Made by a program: the position numbers and the translations under genes
In this document: positions 22,919 to 31,517 of the stretch, one piece after another
Numbering within the stretch: the first letter of the stretch is position 1
Layout of the letters: the number at the start of each line of letters is the position of its first letter
Assembly (NCBI GenBank): GCA_934716995.1
Contig: CAKUYO010000023.1
Coordinates: 1-33,769 of the forward strand
DNA length: 33,769 nt
Source of the DNA: an uncultured Bacteroidales bacterium
GTDB lineage: Bacteria > Bacteroidota > Bacteroidia > Bacteroidales > Paludibacteraceae
Reading direction: 5' to 3'
Notes under the pieces: model-generated
The model's database searches: none
What the model was told of the DNA's origin: nothing
What the model saw: only the letters and a program-made list of their open reading frames with translations

Positions 22919-23725
22919 ATGAACAAAAGTCTTTTTCGTTCATGGGCGGTCATTCTTCTTGTGGGAGCCGCTTTTTGTATCGACGGTGTAGTGCGCGGTT
23001 TGGATACTGCGCCGGTCATAACCAAGACCTATACCCTTCGGAAAACCGTCTATCTTACCCCTGAGAAACGCGACAGTCTCTGCCTTGATTTGCAGTATGC
23101 TTATCCGGTCGCTATTCCTGCGCACGACTCCGTGCTTCGGTCTGTTCAAACACAGATCAAAACCGAACTCTTCGGCGAGGCGTTTGCCGATATGCAGCCC
23201 GACCATGCGTTGTCTGCCTATGCTGCCCTCAATCATACGCAGTACATACAGGACAACCAGCCTTTGGCGGAAGAGTGGGGTGACAAGGAGCACGGATCCG
23301 CTTTCTGCGAGGTTCTGGATATTCAAGCCGGACCTGTCGGCATAGCACGCGGTATCCTCAGTTATGCCGAGGATATCTATTCCTATACCGGCGGGGCGCA
23401 TGGTCTCGGTGTCTGTTTGCTCAAAAACTATTCCCTTGCTACCGGACAACCAGTTTATGAGGAGGATTTGTTTATCGACGACTATTTCGAACCGCTGTGC
23501 GGTATGCTGGTCGAGGCGTTGATCCACCAAACCGAAAACGCCGATACCGAGCGTGAACTGCGCAAACTCGGTTACAGCATAGAAGACATCGTTCCGAACG
23601 ACAATTTCTTTGTCTCCGAAGAGGGCATCACCTACGTCTATATGCCCTACGAGATAGCCCCCTACGCCCTCGGCCGCACCGACATCTTCCTCCCCTGGTC
23701 TGTACTTTCTTCTGTACTGAAATAA
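22919..23725 (+). CDS. Exported DUF3298 domain protein
   Basis: The protein (268 aa) has an N-terminal membrane or signal segment (about 9-26) and a C-terminal DUF3298-like domain: EDIYSYTGGAHGLGV, NYSLATGQPVYEEDLF, EEGITYVYMPYEIAPYALGRTDIFLPWSVL. Such domains occur in extracytoplasmic proteins, including anti-sigma factor RsiV, where the domain binds lysozyme. A binding or sensor role is possible, but no partner sigma factor is nearby. The upstream gap is filled by the 63-bp and hairpin repeats, and no clear promoter is seen. Confidence 0.8.
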   Translation: MNKSLFRSWAVILLVGAAFCIDGVVRGLDTAPVITKTYTLRKTVYLTPEKRDSLCLDLQYAYPVAIPAHDSVLRSVQTQIKTELFGEAFADMQPDHALSAYAALNHTQYIQDNQPLAEEWGDKEHGSAFCEVLDIQAGPVGIARGILSYAEDIYSYTGGAHGLGVCLLKNYSLATGQPVYEEDLFIDDYFEPLCGMLVEALIHQTENADTERELRKLGYSIEDIVPNDNFFVSEEGITYVYMPYEIAPYALGRTDIFLPWSVLSSVLK

Positions 23726-23787
23726 CTATCGTCTATATTCACAAAATATGCATTGTATGCATTTTCTATAGCCTCATAATACCAATT

Positions 23788-23820
23788 ACGTAGAAAAGAC
23801 GTAGAAAGGACGTAGAAAGA
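23788..23820 (+). repeat. 11-bp tandem repeat ACGTAGAAAgg, three copies
   Basis: ACGTAGAAAAG, ACGTAGAAAGG and ACGTAGAAAGA run head to tail. The same gap (23726-23921) contains several ATGCA motifs (for example TTTTATGCA three times after 23850). No consensus promoter is recognised before the FAD oxidoreductase gene. Confidence 0.7.
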
Positions 23821-23921
23821 ATTGCATTTTACAAGGTGTTTAAGCCGCTTTTTTATGCACTATATTCATTTTTTATGCAACTTTTATGCATTAATATACC
23901 ACTAACTAAAACATTCCATAT

Positions 23922-25481
23922 ATGGCTAACAAAATCGCTCTCATAGCGGGTGCAGGTCCTGCGGGACTCACTGCCGCTTACGAACTGTTGAAAAATACCG
24001 ACATTCACCCCGTCATTCTCGAGTCCACCAATGCCATCGGCGGTATCTCGCAAACGGTGCAATACAAAGGCAACCGCATGGACATCGGCGGACACCGTTT
24101 CTTCTCCAAGAGCGAAGAGGTGATGCGCTGGTGGCAGAATATTATGCCCACCCAGGGCGCGCCCTCCAAGGACGACCTGCTGCTCCATACTGCCGACAAA
24201 CTCCTTTCGCCCGATGGTCCCGACCCTGAGCGTACCGACCGCGTTATGCTGCTCCGCAACCGCGTCAGCCGTATCTTCTTCCTGCGCAAGTTCTTCGATT
24301 ATCCTATCTCCATGAAGAAGGAGACCTTCTTCAACATGGGCTTTCTGAACACCATGCGTGCGGGTTTCGGCTACCTGTGGTCGTGCGTGCATAAGTTGCC
24401 CGAGACCTCGCTGGAGAACTTCTATATCAACCGTTTCGGGCGACCGCTCTATGAGATGTTCTTCGAGGGATACACCGAGAAAGTATGGGGCGTACACCCC
24501 TCCAAGTTGGGTGCCGACTGGGGCAGCCAGCGCGTCAAAGGGCTAAGCATCATGTCTGTGCTGAAAGATATGTTCCGGCGGGCACTCGGGCTGCATAGCA
24601 AGCATGTCGAGACATCACTCATCGAGCAGTTTATCTACCCTAAATATGGTCCGGGGCAACTCTGGGAAACCGTGGCAGACGACATCCGCCAACTCGGCGG
24701 CGAGATACACATGCAGCACGAGGTCATTGGCGTGAATATGGAGCAGGGTAGGGTAGTGTCCGTCGTTGCCCGCACGGCGGACGGACAGGAGCAGACGTTT
24801 CCTTGCGACTATTTCCTCTCTACCATGCCCATCAAAGACCTCGTTCCCGCCCTCCGAGGTATCGAGGTGCCGCAACCCGTTTCCGACATCGCCTCCCGTC
24901 TGCCTTACCGCGATTTCATTACGGTCGGTCTGTGCGTCAAGCAGATGCGCATCAAGAACCAAACGCATATCCCTACTTTCGACCACCGCGTCCCCGATAC
25001 GTGGATTTATATTCAGGAACGCGATGTGCATATCGGGCGCCTGCAGGTGTTCAACAACTGGTCGCCCTATCTTGTCAATGACTACGAACACACGATGTGG
25101 ATAGGTCTCGAGTATTTCTGTACCGAGGGAGACACCTTTTGGAATATGCCCAAAGAGGATTTTATCAATATGGCTATTGATGAGTTGGTCAAGATAGACA
25201 TCATCAACCGTGAGGATGTCCTCGATGCCTGCCATGTGCGCGTCAAGAAAGCCTATCCTGCCTACTATGGCTCTTATTATCAGTTGGATACCGTCAAGGC
25301 GTTCCTCGACACCATTCCGAACCTCTACTGCCTCGGGCGCAACGGACAGCACCGTTACAACAATATGGATCACTCTATGATGACTGCTATCGAGTGCGTG
25401 CGCAATATCCGCAATGGCGTGGCGGACAAAACCAATATATGGAATGTTAACACTGAAAAAGAATATCATGAGCAAAAGTAA
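23922..25481 (+). CDS. FAD-dependent amine-oxidase-like oxidoreductase
   Basis: The protein (519 aa) begins with a Rossmann FAD motif (IAGAGPAGLTAAYELL, about 8-23) followed by the Glu that binds the ribose (VILES). It then has GGHRFFSKSEEV, which recalls UDP-galactopyranose mutase and protoporphyrinogen-oxidase-like enzymes, and a C-terminal FAD contact region NLYCLGRNGQHRYNNMDHSM. Substrate cannot be assigned from sequence; homologues sit in glycan or lipid-sugar gene clusters. It overlaps the next gene by 14 bp, so the two are probably co-expressed and functionally linked. Confidence 0.83.
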   Translation: MANKIALIAGAGPAGLTAAYELLKNTDIHPVILESTNAIGGISQTVQYKGNRMDIGGHRFFSKSEEVMRWWQNIMPTQGAPSKDDLLLHTADKLLSPDGPDPERTDRVMLLRNRVSRIFFLRKFFDYPISMKKETFFNMGFLNTMRAGFGYLWSCVHKLPETSLENFYINRFGRPLYEMFFEGYTEKVWGVHPSKLGADWGSQRVKGLSIMSVLKDMFRRALGLHSKHVETSLIEQFIYPKYGPGQLWETVADDIRQLGGEIHMQHEVIGVNMEQGRVVSVVARTADGQEQTFPCDYFLSTMPIKDLVPALRGIEVPQPVSDIASRLPYRDFITVGLCVKQMRIKNQTHIPTFDHRVPDTWIYIQERDVHIGRLQVFNNWSPYLVNDYEHTMWIGLEYFCTEGDTFWNMPKEDFINMAIDELVKIDIINREDVLDACHVRVKKAYPAYYGSYYQLDTVKAFLDTIPNLYCLGRNGQHRYNNMDHSMMTAIECVRNIRNGVADKTNIWNVNTEKEYHEQK

Positions 25482-27039
25482 TATCTTCCGTTATATCGTC
25501 TTCCCGCTGACGATTGCCGTAGCGTGGCTGCTGGTCGTGTTGTATACGTTTAATACAAAACCCGACCTCAATGGTGATAACTTCAACTACTATATCTATG
25601 CCACCTCCTTGGCGGAGGGCAAGGGCTATTGCGACCTGTCCTTGCCGGGCAGTCCTGCCACTTCCAACTTTCCGCCGGGTTACCCTATCCTGATGACCCC
25701 GCTGCGTGCTGTTACGGACAGTATCGTGGCGCAGAAATGGCTCAACGAAGTCTTTGTTATGGCGAGCATCCTCCTGCTCTATTTTGCCCTGTTGGCACTC
25801 TCATTGCCGATGGATATAGCCTTCACTGCCTCCATAGCGGGCTTATTCTGTCCACGTCTGCTCCATTTCTCTACGATGATGATGTCCGAGTCAAGTTTTC
25901 TCTTTATGAGTATGCTTGTCTTCTTTGCACTCATCCGTATGAGCCGGAAGGAAGACAAGTGGTGGAGTGAACTCACATCGCCTTGGTTCTATGTAATGCT
26001 TGTGGCACTGGTCTTCACCTACCATATCCGTACCCAGGGCGTTGCCCTTGTGGCGGCTGTTGCCTTGGTCTTGTTGGTGCGTCGCCGTTGGGCGGCACTG
26101 CCGGCTACCCTCGTCGGTTTCGCCCTCGGTTGCCTGCCGTGGATGCTCCGCAACCGCGCTCTCGGGCTGAACGGCAACCGCTATCTCGATGCGATTATGG
26201 TGGCTAACCCGTGGCGGCCCGAGATGGGTTCTATCGGCTTCGGTGAGGTGGTGTCGCGCTTCTTTGATACGCTCCGTATGCTCATTTTTCAGGCGTTCCC
26301 GAGTACTGTCCTCCCCTTTGTCAAATTGAATTGTGATGAGCCTGTTTACACGTGGTATATCTACCTTCTGGGTGCCGTGCTTTTGGCGGTGATGCTCCTC
26401 GGTGCGTGGCGTCTCGGCAAGCAACGCTGGTTCGCTATCGGCTATATCGCCGCCACCTTGGGCGTCATCTCTATTTTCAGCACCCCGAGCGGCAATCGCT
26501 ATATCACCTCTGTTTTGCCTTTCCTGACGGCTTTTCTGCTCATCGGGCTGTGGGCTATCCTTACGTGGCTTTTGCAGCGCAAATGGAAAGAAAAACGCTT
26601 TCCTGCCTATGTTCTGCTGCTCTTGCTCTTTTTCTCCAAGGCGGGCTTGCAGGAGGAACACCAACTTGCGCAGCAGAAATACCCCGTCAACTACCAGCAG
26701 TTCTTCTCTATTGGCAAGTTGCTCAAGAAGAATACCCCCGCAGGCACGGTTGTCTGCTCCCGCAAGCCCCAAATGCTCTATATGTACGCTGAGCGTCCGG
26801 GTGTGAACTATCTCTATACCGACGATGCCCGTGCTTTGATAGCCGACTTGGTCAGAAAGAAGGTCGATTTGGTGCTTGTGGACGCGCTCGGCTATAGTTC
26901 CACCTATCGCTACCTTATCCCCGCCATTCAGCAGTACCCGCAGTTCTTCCCCCGCGCCTTGGCATACTATGAGAATACCGGTACCTACCTCTTTACCTTC
27001 GACCGCTCCCGCGCAATAAAAGAATTAGCATTGGAATAA
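25468..27039 (+). CDS. Polytopic GT-C-like glycosyltransferase
   Basis: The protein (523 aa from this start) has about ten membrane helices. Its first periplasmic loop has an acidic motif (DLNGDNFNYYIYATSLAEGKGY) like those of PMT/ArnT-type GT-C enzymes, which use polyprenyl-phosphate sugars, and it ends in a soluble alpha/beta-like region (VVCSRKPQMLYMYAERPG onwards). The frame is open upstream to 25414, but ATG 25468 starts at MSKSNIFRYIVFPLTI and overlaps the FAD gene by 14 bp. With gtrA nearby, lipid-linked sugar transfer to an envelope component is the likely role; the acceptor is unknown. Confidence 0.8.
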   Translation: MSKSNIFRYIVFPLTIAVAWLLVVLYTFNTKPDLNGDNFNYYIYATSLAEGKGYCDLSLPGSPATSNFPPGYPILMTPLRAVTDSIVAQKWLNEVFVMASILLLYFALLALSLPMDIAFTASIAGLFCPRLLHFSTMMMSESSFLFMSMLVFFALIRMSRKEDKWWSELTSPWFYVMLVALVFTYHIRTQGVALVAAVALVLLVRRRWAALPATLVGFALGCLPWMLRNRALGLNGNRYLDAIMVANPWRPEMGSIGFGEVVSRFFDTLRMLIFQAFPSTVLPFVKLNCDEPVYTWYIYLLGAVLLAVMLLGAWRLGKQRWFAIGYIAATLGVISIFSTPSGNRYITSVLPFLTAFLLIGLWAILTWLLQRKWKEKRFPAYVLLLLLFFSKAGLQEEHQLAQQKYPVNYQQFFSIGKLLKKNTPAGTVVCSRKPQMLYMYAERPGVNYLYTDDARALIADLVRKKVDLVLVDALGYSSTYRYLIPAIQQYPQFFPRALAYYENTGTYLFTFDRSRAIKELALE

Positions 27040-27069
27040 AATTAATGGTCAATTAATGGCAATTAACGG
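27040..27069 (+). repeat. AATTAAyGG repeats, 10-11 bp spacing
   Basis: AATTAATGG at 27040, AATTAATGG at 27051 and AATTAACGG at 27061 are spaced 11 and 10 bp. Related TTAACGGG and TTAATGGAG follow before the regulator start. The same motif family precedes the second gtrA (33249 onwards). Confidence 0.6.
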
Positions 27070-27123
27070 AGAATAAAGAACACTCGTCAATGCTGCATTT
27101 TAACGGGTATTAATGGAGAAAAT

Positions 27124-27576
27124 ATGTCTTTTCGCGCGGTGTATATAGCGTTAGGCTGCCTTTTGCTGACCGGTTGCGGGAATATCCGCCAATCGCAGCA
27201 GACGGTTGCCACGTCAGACAGCCTCGATACAGAGCATATCCTGTACCGGGACACCACCGCCTTGCGCCATGCCGTCCGCACTCTGGATAAACCATTTGTC
27301 CGCCAATGCCACCGCACCCCCCCCTTGCCAAAGCCTACTACTATCTCGGTCGTAACTATAGTGCCGAGAACCTTATTTCTGTTGCCGCCGACTGCTATAT
27401 TGCTGCCGACAAATTGTACCCGCACGATTACATCCTTCGTGGGCGAGTTAATTCGTGTATGGGCTTTATTTGTGGGCAGCAAAACGCAGATAGTACGGCA
27501 CTTGTTTTCTACCAACGTGCCGCCGAATATTTCCGCAAAAGCGGTAACGAATGGCGGTATGCGTATGGTTTGCTGA
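27124..27576 (+). CDS. N-terminal part of a frameshifted TPR lipoprotein regulator
   Basis: This frame gives a lipoprotein signal (MSFRAVYIALGCLLLTGC, Cys18) and about 48 sensible residues (SQQTVATSDSLDTEH, TTALRHAVRTLDKPFV). It then enters a C8 run at 27317-27324. Beyond it the frame reads non-family sequence until 27576, while the frame starting at 27306 carries the TPR region. One more C (or two fewer), or a -1 slip on C-CCC-CCC, joins RQCHRTPP to LAKAYYYLGRNY. The joined gene would span 27124-28565 and encode about 480 aa, like the regulator at 588. True coding in this frame therefore ends near 27324. Confidence 0.7.
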   Translation: MSFRAVYIALGCLLLTGCGNIRQSQQTVATSDSLDTEHILYRDTTALRHAVRTLDKPFVRQCHRTPPLPKPTTISVVTIVPRTLFLLPPTAILLPTNCTRTITSFVGELIRVWALFVGSKTQIVRHLFSTNVPPNISAKAVTNGGMRMVC

Positions 27577-28565
27577 CTGTTAGTGAATACCTTTGTGATT
27601 TGGAAAAGTTTTCGGTTGCCGATAGTATTTTGCAAGTGGCACAACATTTTCAATTGGATAGTATTTACTATGAACGGCTGATAGAAACACGCGGGCTTTA
27701 TTTCTATAAGCAGCAACAATATGATTCTGCGCTGTACTGTTTTTTGTCGGTAAAGGATTATGAGATAGAAAATGAATCCAAGTGTTTTCTATATCAAAAA
27801 ATAATGCAAACCTACCGGCATTTGGATCAAGAGGCACTCTCCATTCCGTATGCAGAATATATTGTGGCTCACTCCAATACTGCTGCCTATCGTTCTAACG
27901 CCTATTATGTATTAGAAGAGTACGCCAAATCCCAAAAGGATGTTGATTTGTTGGCTGATTATGCTCATAAACGGGAAGATGATAGCCGCGCCCGTGAAGC
28001 CTTGAATTGCAGTTATGCATCTGCAGTACCTAAACTATGTTCGTATATTATCTCACCTAAAATCTCATATCATTGGCAAGTCGTAGTATTCATTATGGTA
28101 ATGGTATGCTTTTCTTTGCTAATGTTATCTGTTCATTTGTATAATAAACAAAAACAACAGCATAACAGCAATATACTATTGCAACAAAAGGACATTGAGA
28201 TACAACAAATCAACAAAGAACTAAAAAACAAACACAGCCAACACTTACAACAGCAAATCTCACAGTTCCGAACATTGTATCCTATGCCGTTACAGAAATG
28301 GAATGATTACTCTATATTTATGGAAAATGTCAATGCTATACTGCCTACACTCCCTCTAAAACTAAAAGAATACAATTTGACAGAACGCGAGATACAACTC
28401 TGCCTATATATTATATTGTATGACAACCTATCATTACCTGCCTTATCCATACCAATGTGCTACTCAGCAGGGAGTATGCAAAAAACGAAGCAACGTATAG
28501 CAGGGAAGTTGGGTACTACTTCGGCTAATTTATATGATATTTTGTTTGAAATGGCACTTTCTTAA
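27306..28565 (+). CDS. Body of the frameshifted TPR/TM/HTH regulator
   Basis: The frame (419 aa) starts at an ATG that is probably not the natural start, because the lipoprotein signal lies in the other frame upstream. It contains TPR-like helical repeats (KAYYYLGRNYSAENLISVAADCYIAADKL onward, to about 240), a transmembrane helix (about 257-279), a coiled coil (280-322, rich in Gln and Lys) and a C-terminal helix-turn-helix-like segment (about 356-410, NLTEREIQLCLYI, SMQKTKQRIAGKLGTTSANLYDIL). If the upstream frame is not joined, no signal peptide is made and the sensor would be non-functional. Its position upstream of four secreted-protein genes suggests it may regulate them. The plan matches the protein at 588-2291. 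Confidence 0.78.
   Translation: MPPHPPLAKAYYYLGRNYSAENLISVAADCYIAADKLYPHDYILRGRVNSCMGFICGQQNADSTALVFYQRAAEYFRKSGNEWRYAYGLLTVSEYLCDLEKFSVADSILQVAQHFQLDSIYYERLIETRGLYFYKQQQYDSALYCFLSVKDYEIENESKCFLYQKIMQTYRHLDQEALSIPYAEYIVAHSNTAAYRSNAYYVLEEYAKSQKDVDLLADYAHKREDDSRAREALNCSYASAVPKLCSYIISPKISYHWQVVVFIMVMVCFSLLMLSVHLYNKQKQQHNSNILLQQKDIEIQQINKELKNKHSQHLQQQISQFRTLYPMPLQKWNDYSIFMENVNAILPTLPLKLKEYNLTEREIQLCLYIILYDNLSLPALSIPMCYSAGSMQKTKQRIAGKLGTTSANLYDILFEMALS
27317..27324 (+). repeat. C8 homopolymer at the regulator frameshift
   Basis: Eight cytosines lie in the codons ACC CCC CCC. The heptamer C-CCC-CCC is in the correct phase for a -1 slip, which restores the TPR frame at CTT GCC AAA. Poly-C/G runs of this length are typical slippage sites for phase variation, but also for sequencing errors. 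Confidence 0.8.
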
Positions 28566-28661
28566 TAGCATAAAAGTCCACAAAAATCCATTTGTCCCTA
28601 CTATTAAAATGTACATTACTGATTATCAACAATGTGCATTTTTATTTGTCCCTACCTGTTT

Positions 28662-28693
28662 TTTGCTGTATTGCAGAAAAAGCCTTACCTTTG
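28662..28693 (+). promoter_or_regulatory. Promoter of the secreted-protein cluster
   Basis: TTTG (28662-28665), 20-bp spacer, TACCTTTG (28686-28693): a perfect consensus. The start codon at 28724 is 31 bp beyond the -7 box. It would drive the DUF3244-like, S74/T9SS and peptidase genes, which follow with gaps of 32 and 9 bp. Confidence 0.82.
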
Positions 28694-28723
28694 TAGCGAA
28701 ATTTTAATAAATCTAATAACCAA

Positions 28724-29107
28724 ATGAAAAACATTTTCTTTTTGGTTGTATGTTGCCTATTAGGTATCTGCAACCTTTCCGCCCAAGCCGTAGTTGGCGA
28801 AAACATTATTCTCACTCGTGTATTTACTTTCTCGCCTGTTGTACCTATGGATAATAGCGAACATACACAAGGAGATGGACGTCCTGATTCAAATCAAATC
28901 CGTGCCACCATCAATGGCAAAGACCTTTCTGTCAAAGCAGACACAGATATGCCTGCACGTGCGGAGGTGCGCAAAGAAAATGGTGCTTTGGTTGCCCGGC
29001 AGGATTTCATCGACGAAACCGAAATCTCCCTTCCTGCCGCAGGCAACTACACAGTCCGTATCTCATCGGGCAAAACAACCGTAGAAGGCAGTTTTACCGC
29101 AAAATAA
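28724..29107 (+). CDS. Small secreted beta-rich protein, DUF3244-like
   Basis: The protein (127 aa) has a signal peptide (MKNIFFLVVCCLLGICNLSAQ) and a mature region of about 105 residues. Its second half (DSNQIRATINGKDLSVKADTDMPARAEVRK, EISLPAAGNYTVRISSGKTTVEGSF) has the strand pattern of the small Ig-like DUF3244 proteins of Bacteroidales. Function is unknown. It is encoded beside a papain-like peptidase; because some bacterial cysteine proteases are paired with small beta-rich inhibitors, an inhibitor role is conceivable, but none of the chagasin motifs is visible. Confidence 0.65.
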   Translation: MKNIFFLVVCCLLGICNLSAQAVVGENIILTRVFTFSPVVPMDNSEHTQGDGRPDSNQIRATINGKDLSVKADTDMPARAEVRKENGALVARQDFIDETEISLPAAGNYTVRISSGKTTVEGSFTAK

Positions 29108-29139
29108 ACAACAATTACTAACAACAAAAATCTTTTATT

Positions 29140-30354
29140 ATGAAGAAACTAAATCTTTTGATGCTCCTATGCATCGCAGTTGCAACTAATACTTATGCAC
29201 AAATCAAGGTAGATAACATAGGTAAAGTATTTATCGGTGATAGCGTTAATGCCAAATATCCGTCTTCTTTTCCTTTTCGGTACAAAGGAAAATTAGGAAA
29301 TTATAGTACTATATGCGCATACGGAGATTACAATTATGGCTTGGCGGTATATGGTAAGACCTCATCGGACTATGGACCTTCGTTGTATGTTAACGCTGAG
29401 TTTATGAACGACAGGCAGGTAGCCATTATAGCAGATGCCGTTAATAGTAAACTACAGACATCCGGACGTTCCTATGGTATCATAGCCAATGCAGGAAACC
29501 GTACCAGCGGATATAACTATGGTGTAGTAGGCAACTTGACAGGAACAGGTAATGGTGCTGCCGTGATGGGGACGTTTGGTTGGGATATCCCCGGAGTAAA
29601 TGGCAGATATGCAGGCTTTTTCTATGGTGATACCTATGTTACAGGCAAACTTACTGCCCAAACAATCACCACCCTTTCTGATGCACGCTATAAATCCAAT
29701 ATCCGCTCTATCGGATCGGACGCACTCAGCAAAGTAGCCGCCCTCAATCCTGTGCAATACAATATGCAGTCGGGTACCGCTATCGTTATGGCAAACTCGA
29801 TAGACACCTCCGATACCGCCAAAGTGGCTGTGCAATCGTTGGAGATGCAAGAAATGGAACGTGCTGCACAGAGCGTTACCCATTATGGTCTGCTCGCCCA
29901 AGAGGTAAAAGAAATCTATCCCGAGTTGGTACACGAGGACGCCGCAGGTGTAATGAGTATCAACTACATCGAACTTATTCCGCTGCTCATCCAAGCCGTA
30001 CAAGACCTGTCCGAACAGGTAAGTACGCTTTCTTCGGGTGAGACTAAAATCAATAAAGCACCCAAAGCCAAACAAGTAGCAATAGATAATGTAGTGGCTA
30101 CCCTGTATCAGAATACACCCAATCCGTTCGCCGACAATACCACGATTTCCTATATCGTACCTACCGACGCACAAAACGCCTGTATCTACATTTATGATAT
30201 GACAGGCATTCAGTTGTCGCAATATTCTATCACCACTTTTGGCGAGGGTGCTGTTACTATCAATGCCAACGAACTCTATGCAGGTTCTTTCCTCTACTCC
30301 TTGGTTGTGGACGGCAAACTGATAGACACAAAACAAATGGTACTCACGAAATAG
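29140..30354 (+). CDS. Secreted protein with S74 intramolecular chaperone and T9SS sorting domains
   Basis: The protein (404 aa) has a signal peptide (MKKLNLLMLLCIAVATNTYAQ) and a beta-rich glycine- and tyrosine-rich passenger (about 22-175). A peptidase S74 chaperone domain follows (about 179-295), starting LSDARYKSNI and including HYGLLAQEVKEIYPELV and INYIELIPLLIQAVQDL. A T9SS type A C-terminal domain closes the protein (about 322-404, LYQNTPNPFADNTTISY to DTKQMVLTK). In phage tail spikes the S74 domain trimerises the passenger and cuts itself off at a Ser-Asp site with a Lys five residues on. Ser180, Asp181 and Lys185 fit. Such cleavage would remove the T9SS signal, so it would have to follow export. 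Confidence 0.9.
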   Translation: MKKLNLLMLLCIAVATNTYAQIKVDNIGKVFIGDSVNAKYPSSFPFRYKGKLGNYSTICAYGDYNYGLAVYGKTSSDYGPSLYVNAEFMNDRQVAIIADAVNSKLQTSGRSYGIIANAGNRTSGYNYGVVGNLTGTGNGAAVMGTFGWDIPGVNGRYAGFFYGDTYVTGKLTAQTITTLSDARYKSNIRSIGSDALSKVAALNPVQYNMQSGTAIVMANSIDTSDTAKVAVQSLEMQEMERAAQSVTHYGLLAQEVKEIYPELVHEDAAGVMSINYIELIPLLIQAVQDLSEQVSTLSSGETKINKAPKAKQVAIDNVVATLYQNTPNPFADNTTISYIVPTDAQNACIYIYDMTGIQLSQYSITTFGEGAVTINANELYAGSFLYSLVVDGKLIDTKQMVLTK

Positions 30355-30363
30355 CAATGCGAT

Positions 30364-31491
30364 ATGAAAAGGATATATTTATGCCTATTGATTAGTATCT
30401 TTGCGTGTGGTACTCTATTTGCAGATGCTGATTTTGTATCGGCTTTTAGTATGCTAAATACGGCTGATATTCAAACAAATATCGCAACGACTTATTATAC
30501 CGATACAACTATACCTATAAACAATATCAGTTGTATTTCAGGAGTATCTTTGAATGGTAAAACTATATTGAATAGCGATACTTCATTAGTTCGTGTATTG
30601 TTATCGGATGATAAAAATCAAACATATCTTGTCTATGAGGATTTCTTCTTGACGCATCAAGAGGAAAATTTTCAAGATATGGCTTTTGAAACCTCATACT
30701 TGGATTCTATTGTCCCGGTAGAATTGCGTATCATTGTACGTGATGCCTCTTTGCAATTATATTCCGTGAATTATGCTTTGTGGAATACCAACACTCAACC
30801 ACGGAGCAGAAAGCAACGTACATTGCAACGACAGACATCTCAAGAGGAATATATGATTGACAAATGGAATGAGTATAATACACAGCACGAAAACTATTGG
30901 GTGGCAGGCAAGACTTCATTGTCTAATTTGTCATATTCAGAGAAGAAAAAGGCAATGGGAGTTATTGATGATGCGTTTATCAGTGATGGATTGGAGTATT
31001 ACATCGGAGGATTCTTTGTTGTTCGCTCTAAGGCAGATAAAGAACAAAAATCAAATTTTCAAGCACAAGCAACAGGCACATCCTATGTAGAAAGTTTTGA
31101 TTGGCGAAACCGCCATGGACGAAATTGGATGACATCTGTAAAAGATCAAACTCTGCCACAAAATACTACAGGGAATGGTGGTTGTTGGGTATTCGGTCCG
31201 ATAGCAGCAGTAGAAAGTGCCATTAATCTCCAATTTAATCAATTACTTGATTATGATTTGTCAGAACAAGAAATCGGAACCTGTGCTAATGGTTCTATGC
31301 AGTATGGCGGTTATCCTGGCACTACATTATCCTACATTAAATCAAAAGGTGTTGTTACAGAAGAGTGTATGCCGTTTCAAAATGCAGATACATTAGATTG
31401 TGCTATAAAATGTAAAAATCCCAAAGATCAAATAAAAATTTCTGACTATCACGCTATAAACTCAAGCGAATCTAATCTAAAAAAACCTTAA
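30364..31491 (+). CDS. Papain-like (C1A) cysteine peptidase, N-terminal part, frameshifted
   Basis: This frame (375 aa) has a signal peptide (MKRIYLCLLISIFACGTLFA), a propeptide-like region, and the first half of a C1A catalytic domain: SFDWRNRHG, SVKDQ with the oxyanion-hole Gln262, and GNGGCWVFGPIAAVES with the nucleophile Cys274. Eleven residues separate Gln and Cys, against five in papain. The frame ends at an A7 run (31479-31485) before the His and Asn catalytic residues, which lie in the next frame. A -1 slip on A-AAA-AAA gives NLKK-TLINKGPIVSG, a normal papain continuation. The joined gene (30364-32297) would encode about 644 aa. Confidence 0.8.
   Translation: MKRIYLCLLISIFACGTLFADADFVSAFSMLNTADIQTNIATTYYTDTTIPINNISCISGVSLNGKTILNSDTSLVRVLLSDDKNQTYLVYEDFFLTHQEENFQDMAFETSYLDSIVPVELRIIVRDASLQLYSVNYALWNTNTQPRSRKQRTLQRQTSQEEYMIDKWNEYNTQHENYWVAGKTSLSNLSYSEKKKAMGVIDDAFISDGLEYYIGGFFVVRSKADKEQKSNFQAQATGTSYVESFDWRNRHGRNWMTSVKDQTLPQNTTGNGGCWVFGPIAAVESAINLQFNQLLDYDLSEQEIGTCANGSMQYGGYPGTTLSYIKSKGVVTEECMPFQNADTLDCAIKCKNPKDQIKISDYHAINSSESNLKKP
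31479..31485 (+). repeat. A7 homopolymer at the peptidase frameshift
   Basis: In CTA AAA AAA CCT TAA the heptamer A-AAA-AAA is in phase for a -1 slip into ACC TTA ATT AAC. A7 is both a classical -1 frameshift or transcription-slippage site and a common mutation or sequencing-error site. Confidence 0.78.
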
Positions 31492-31517
31492 TTAACAAAG
31501 GTCCAATAGTATCAGGG

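Noticed and set aside
25891..26772. 293-codon minus-strand frame in the glycosyltransferase gene
   Set aside because: Low-complexity charged composition typical of the complement of a membrane protein gene.
29452..30357. 301-codon minus-strand frame opposite the S74/T9SS gene
   Set aside because: No motifs or signal; the plus-strand gene is well supported.
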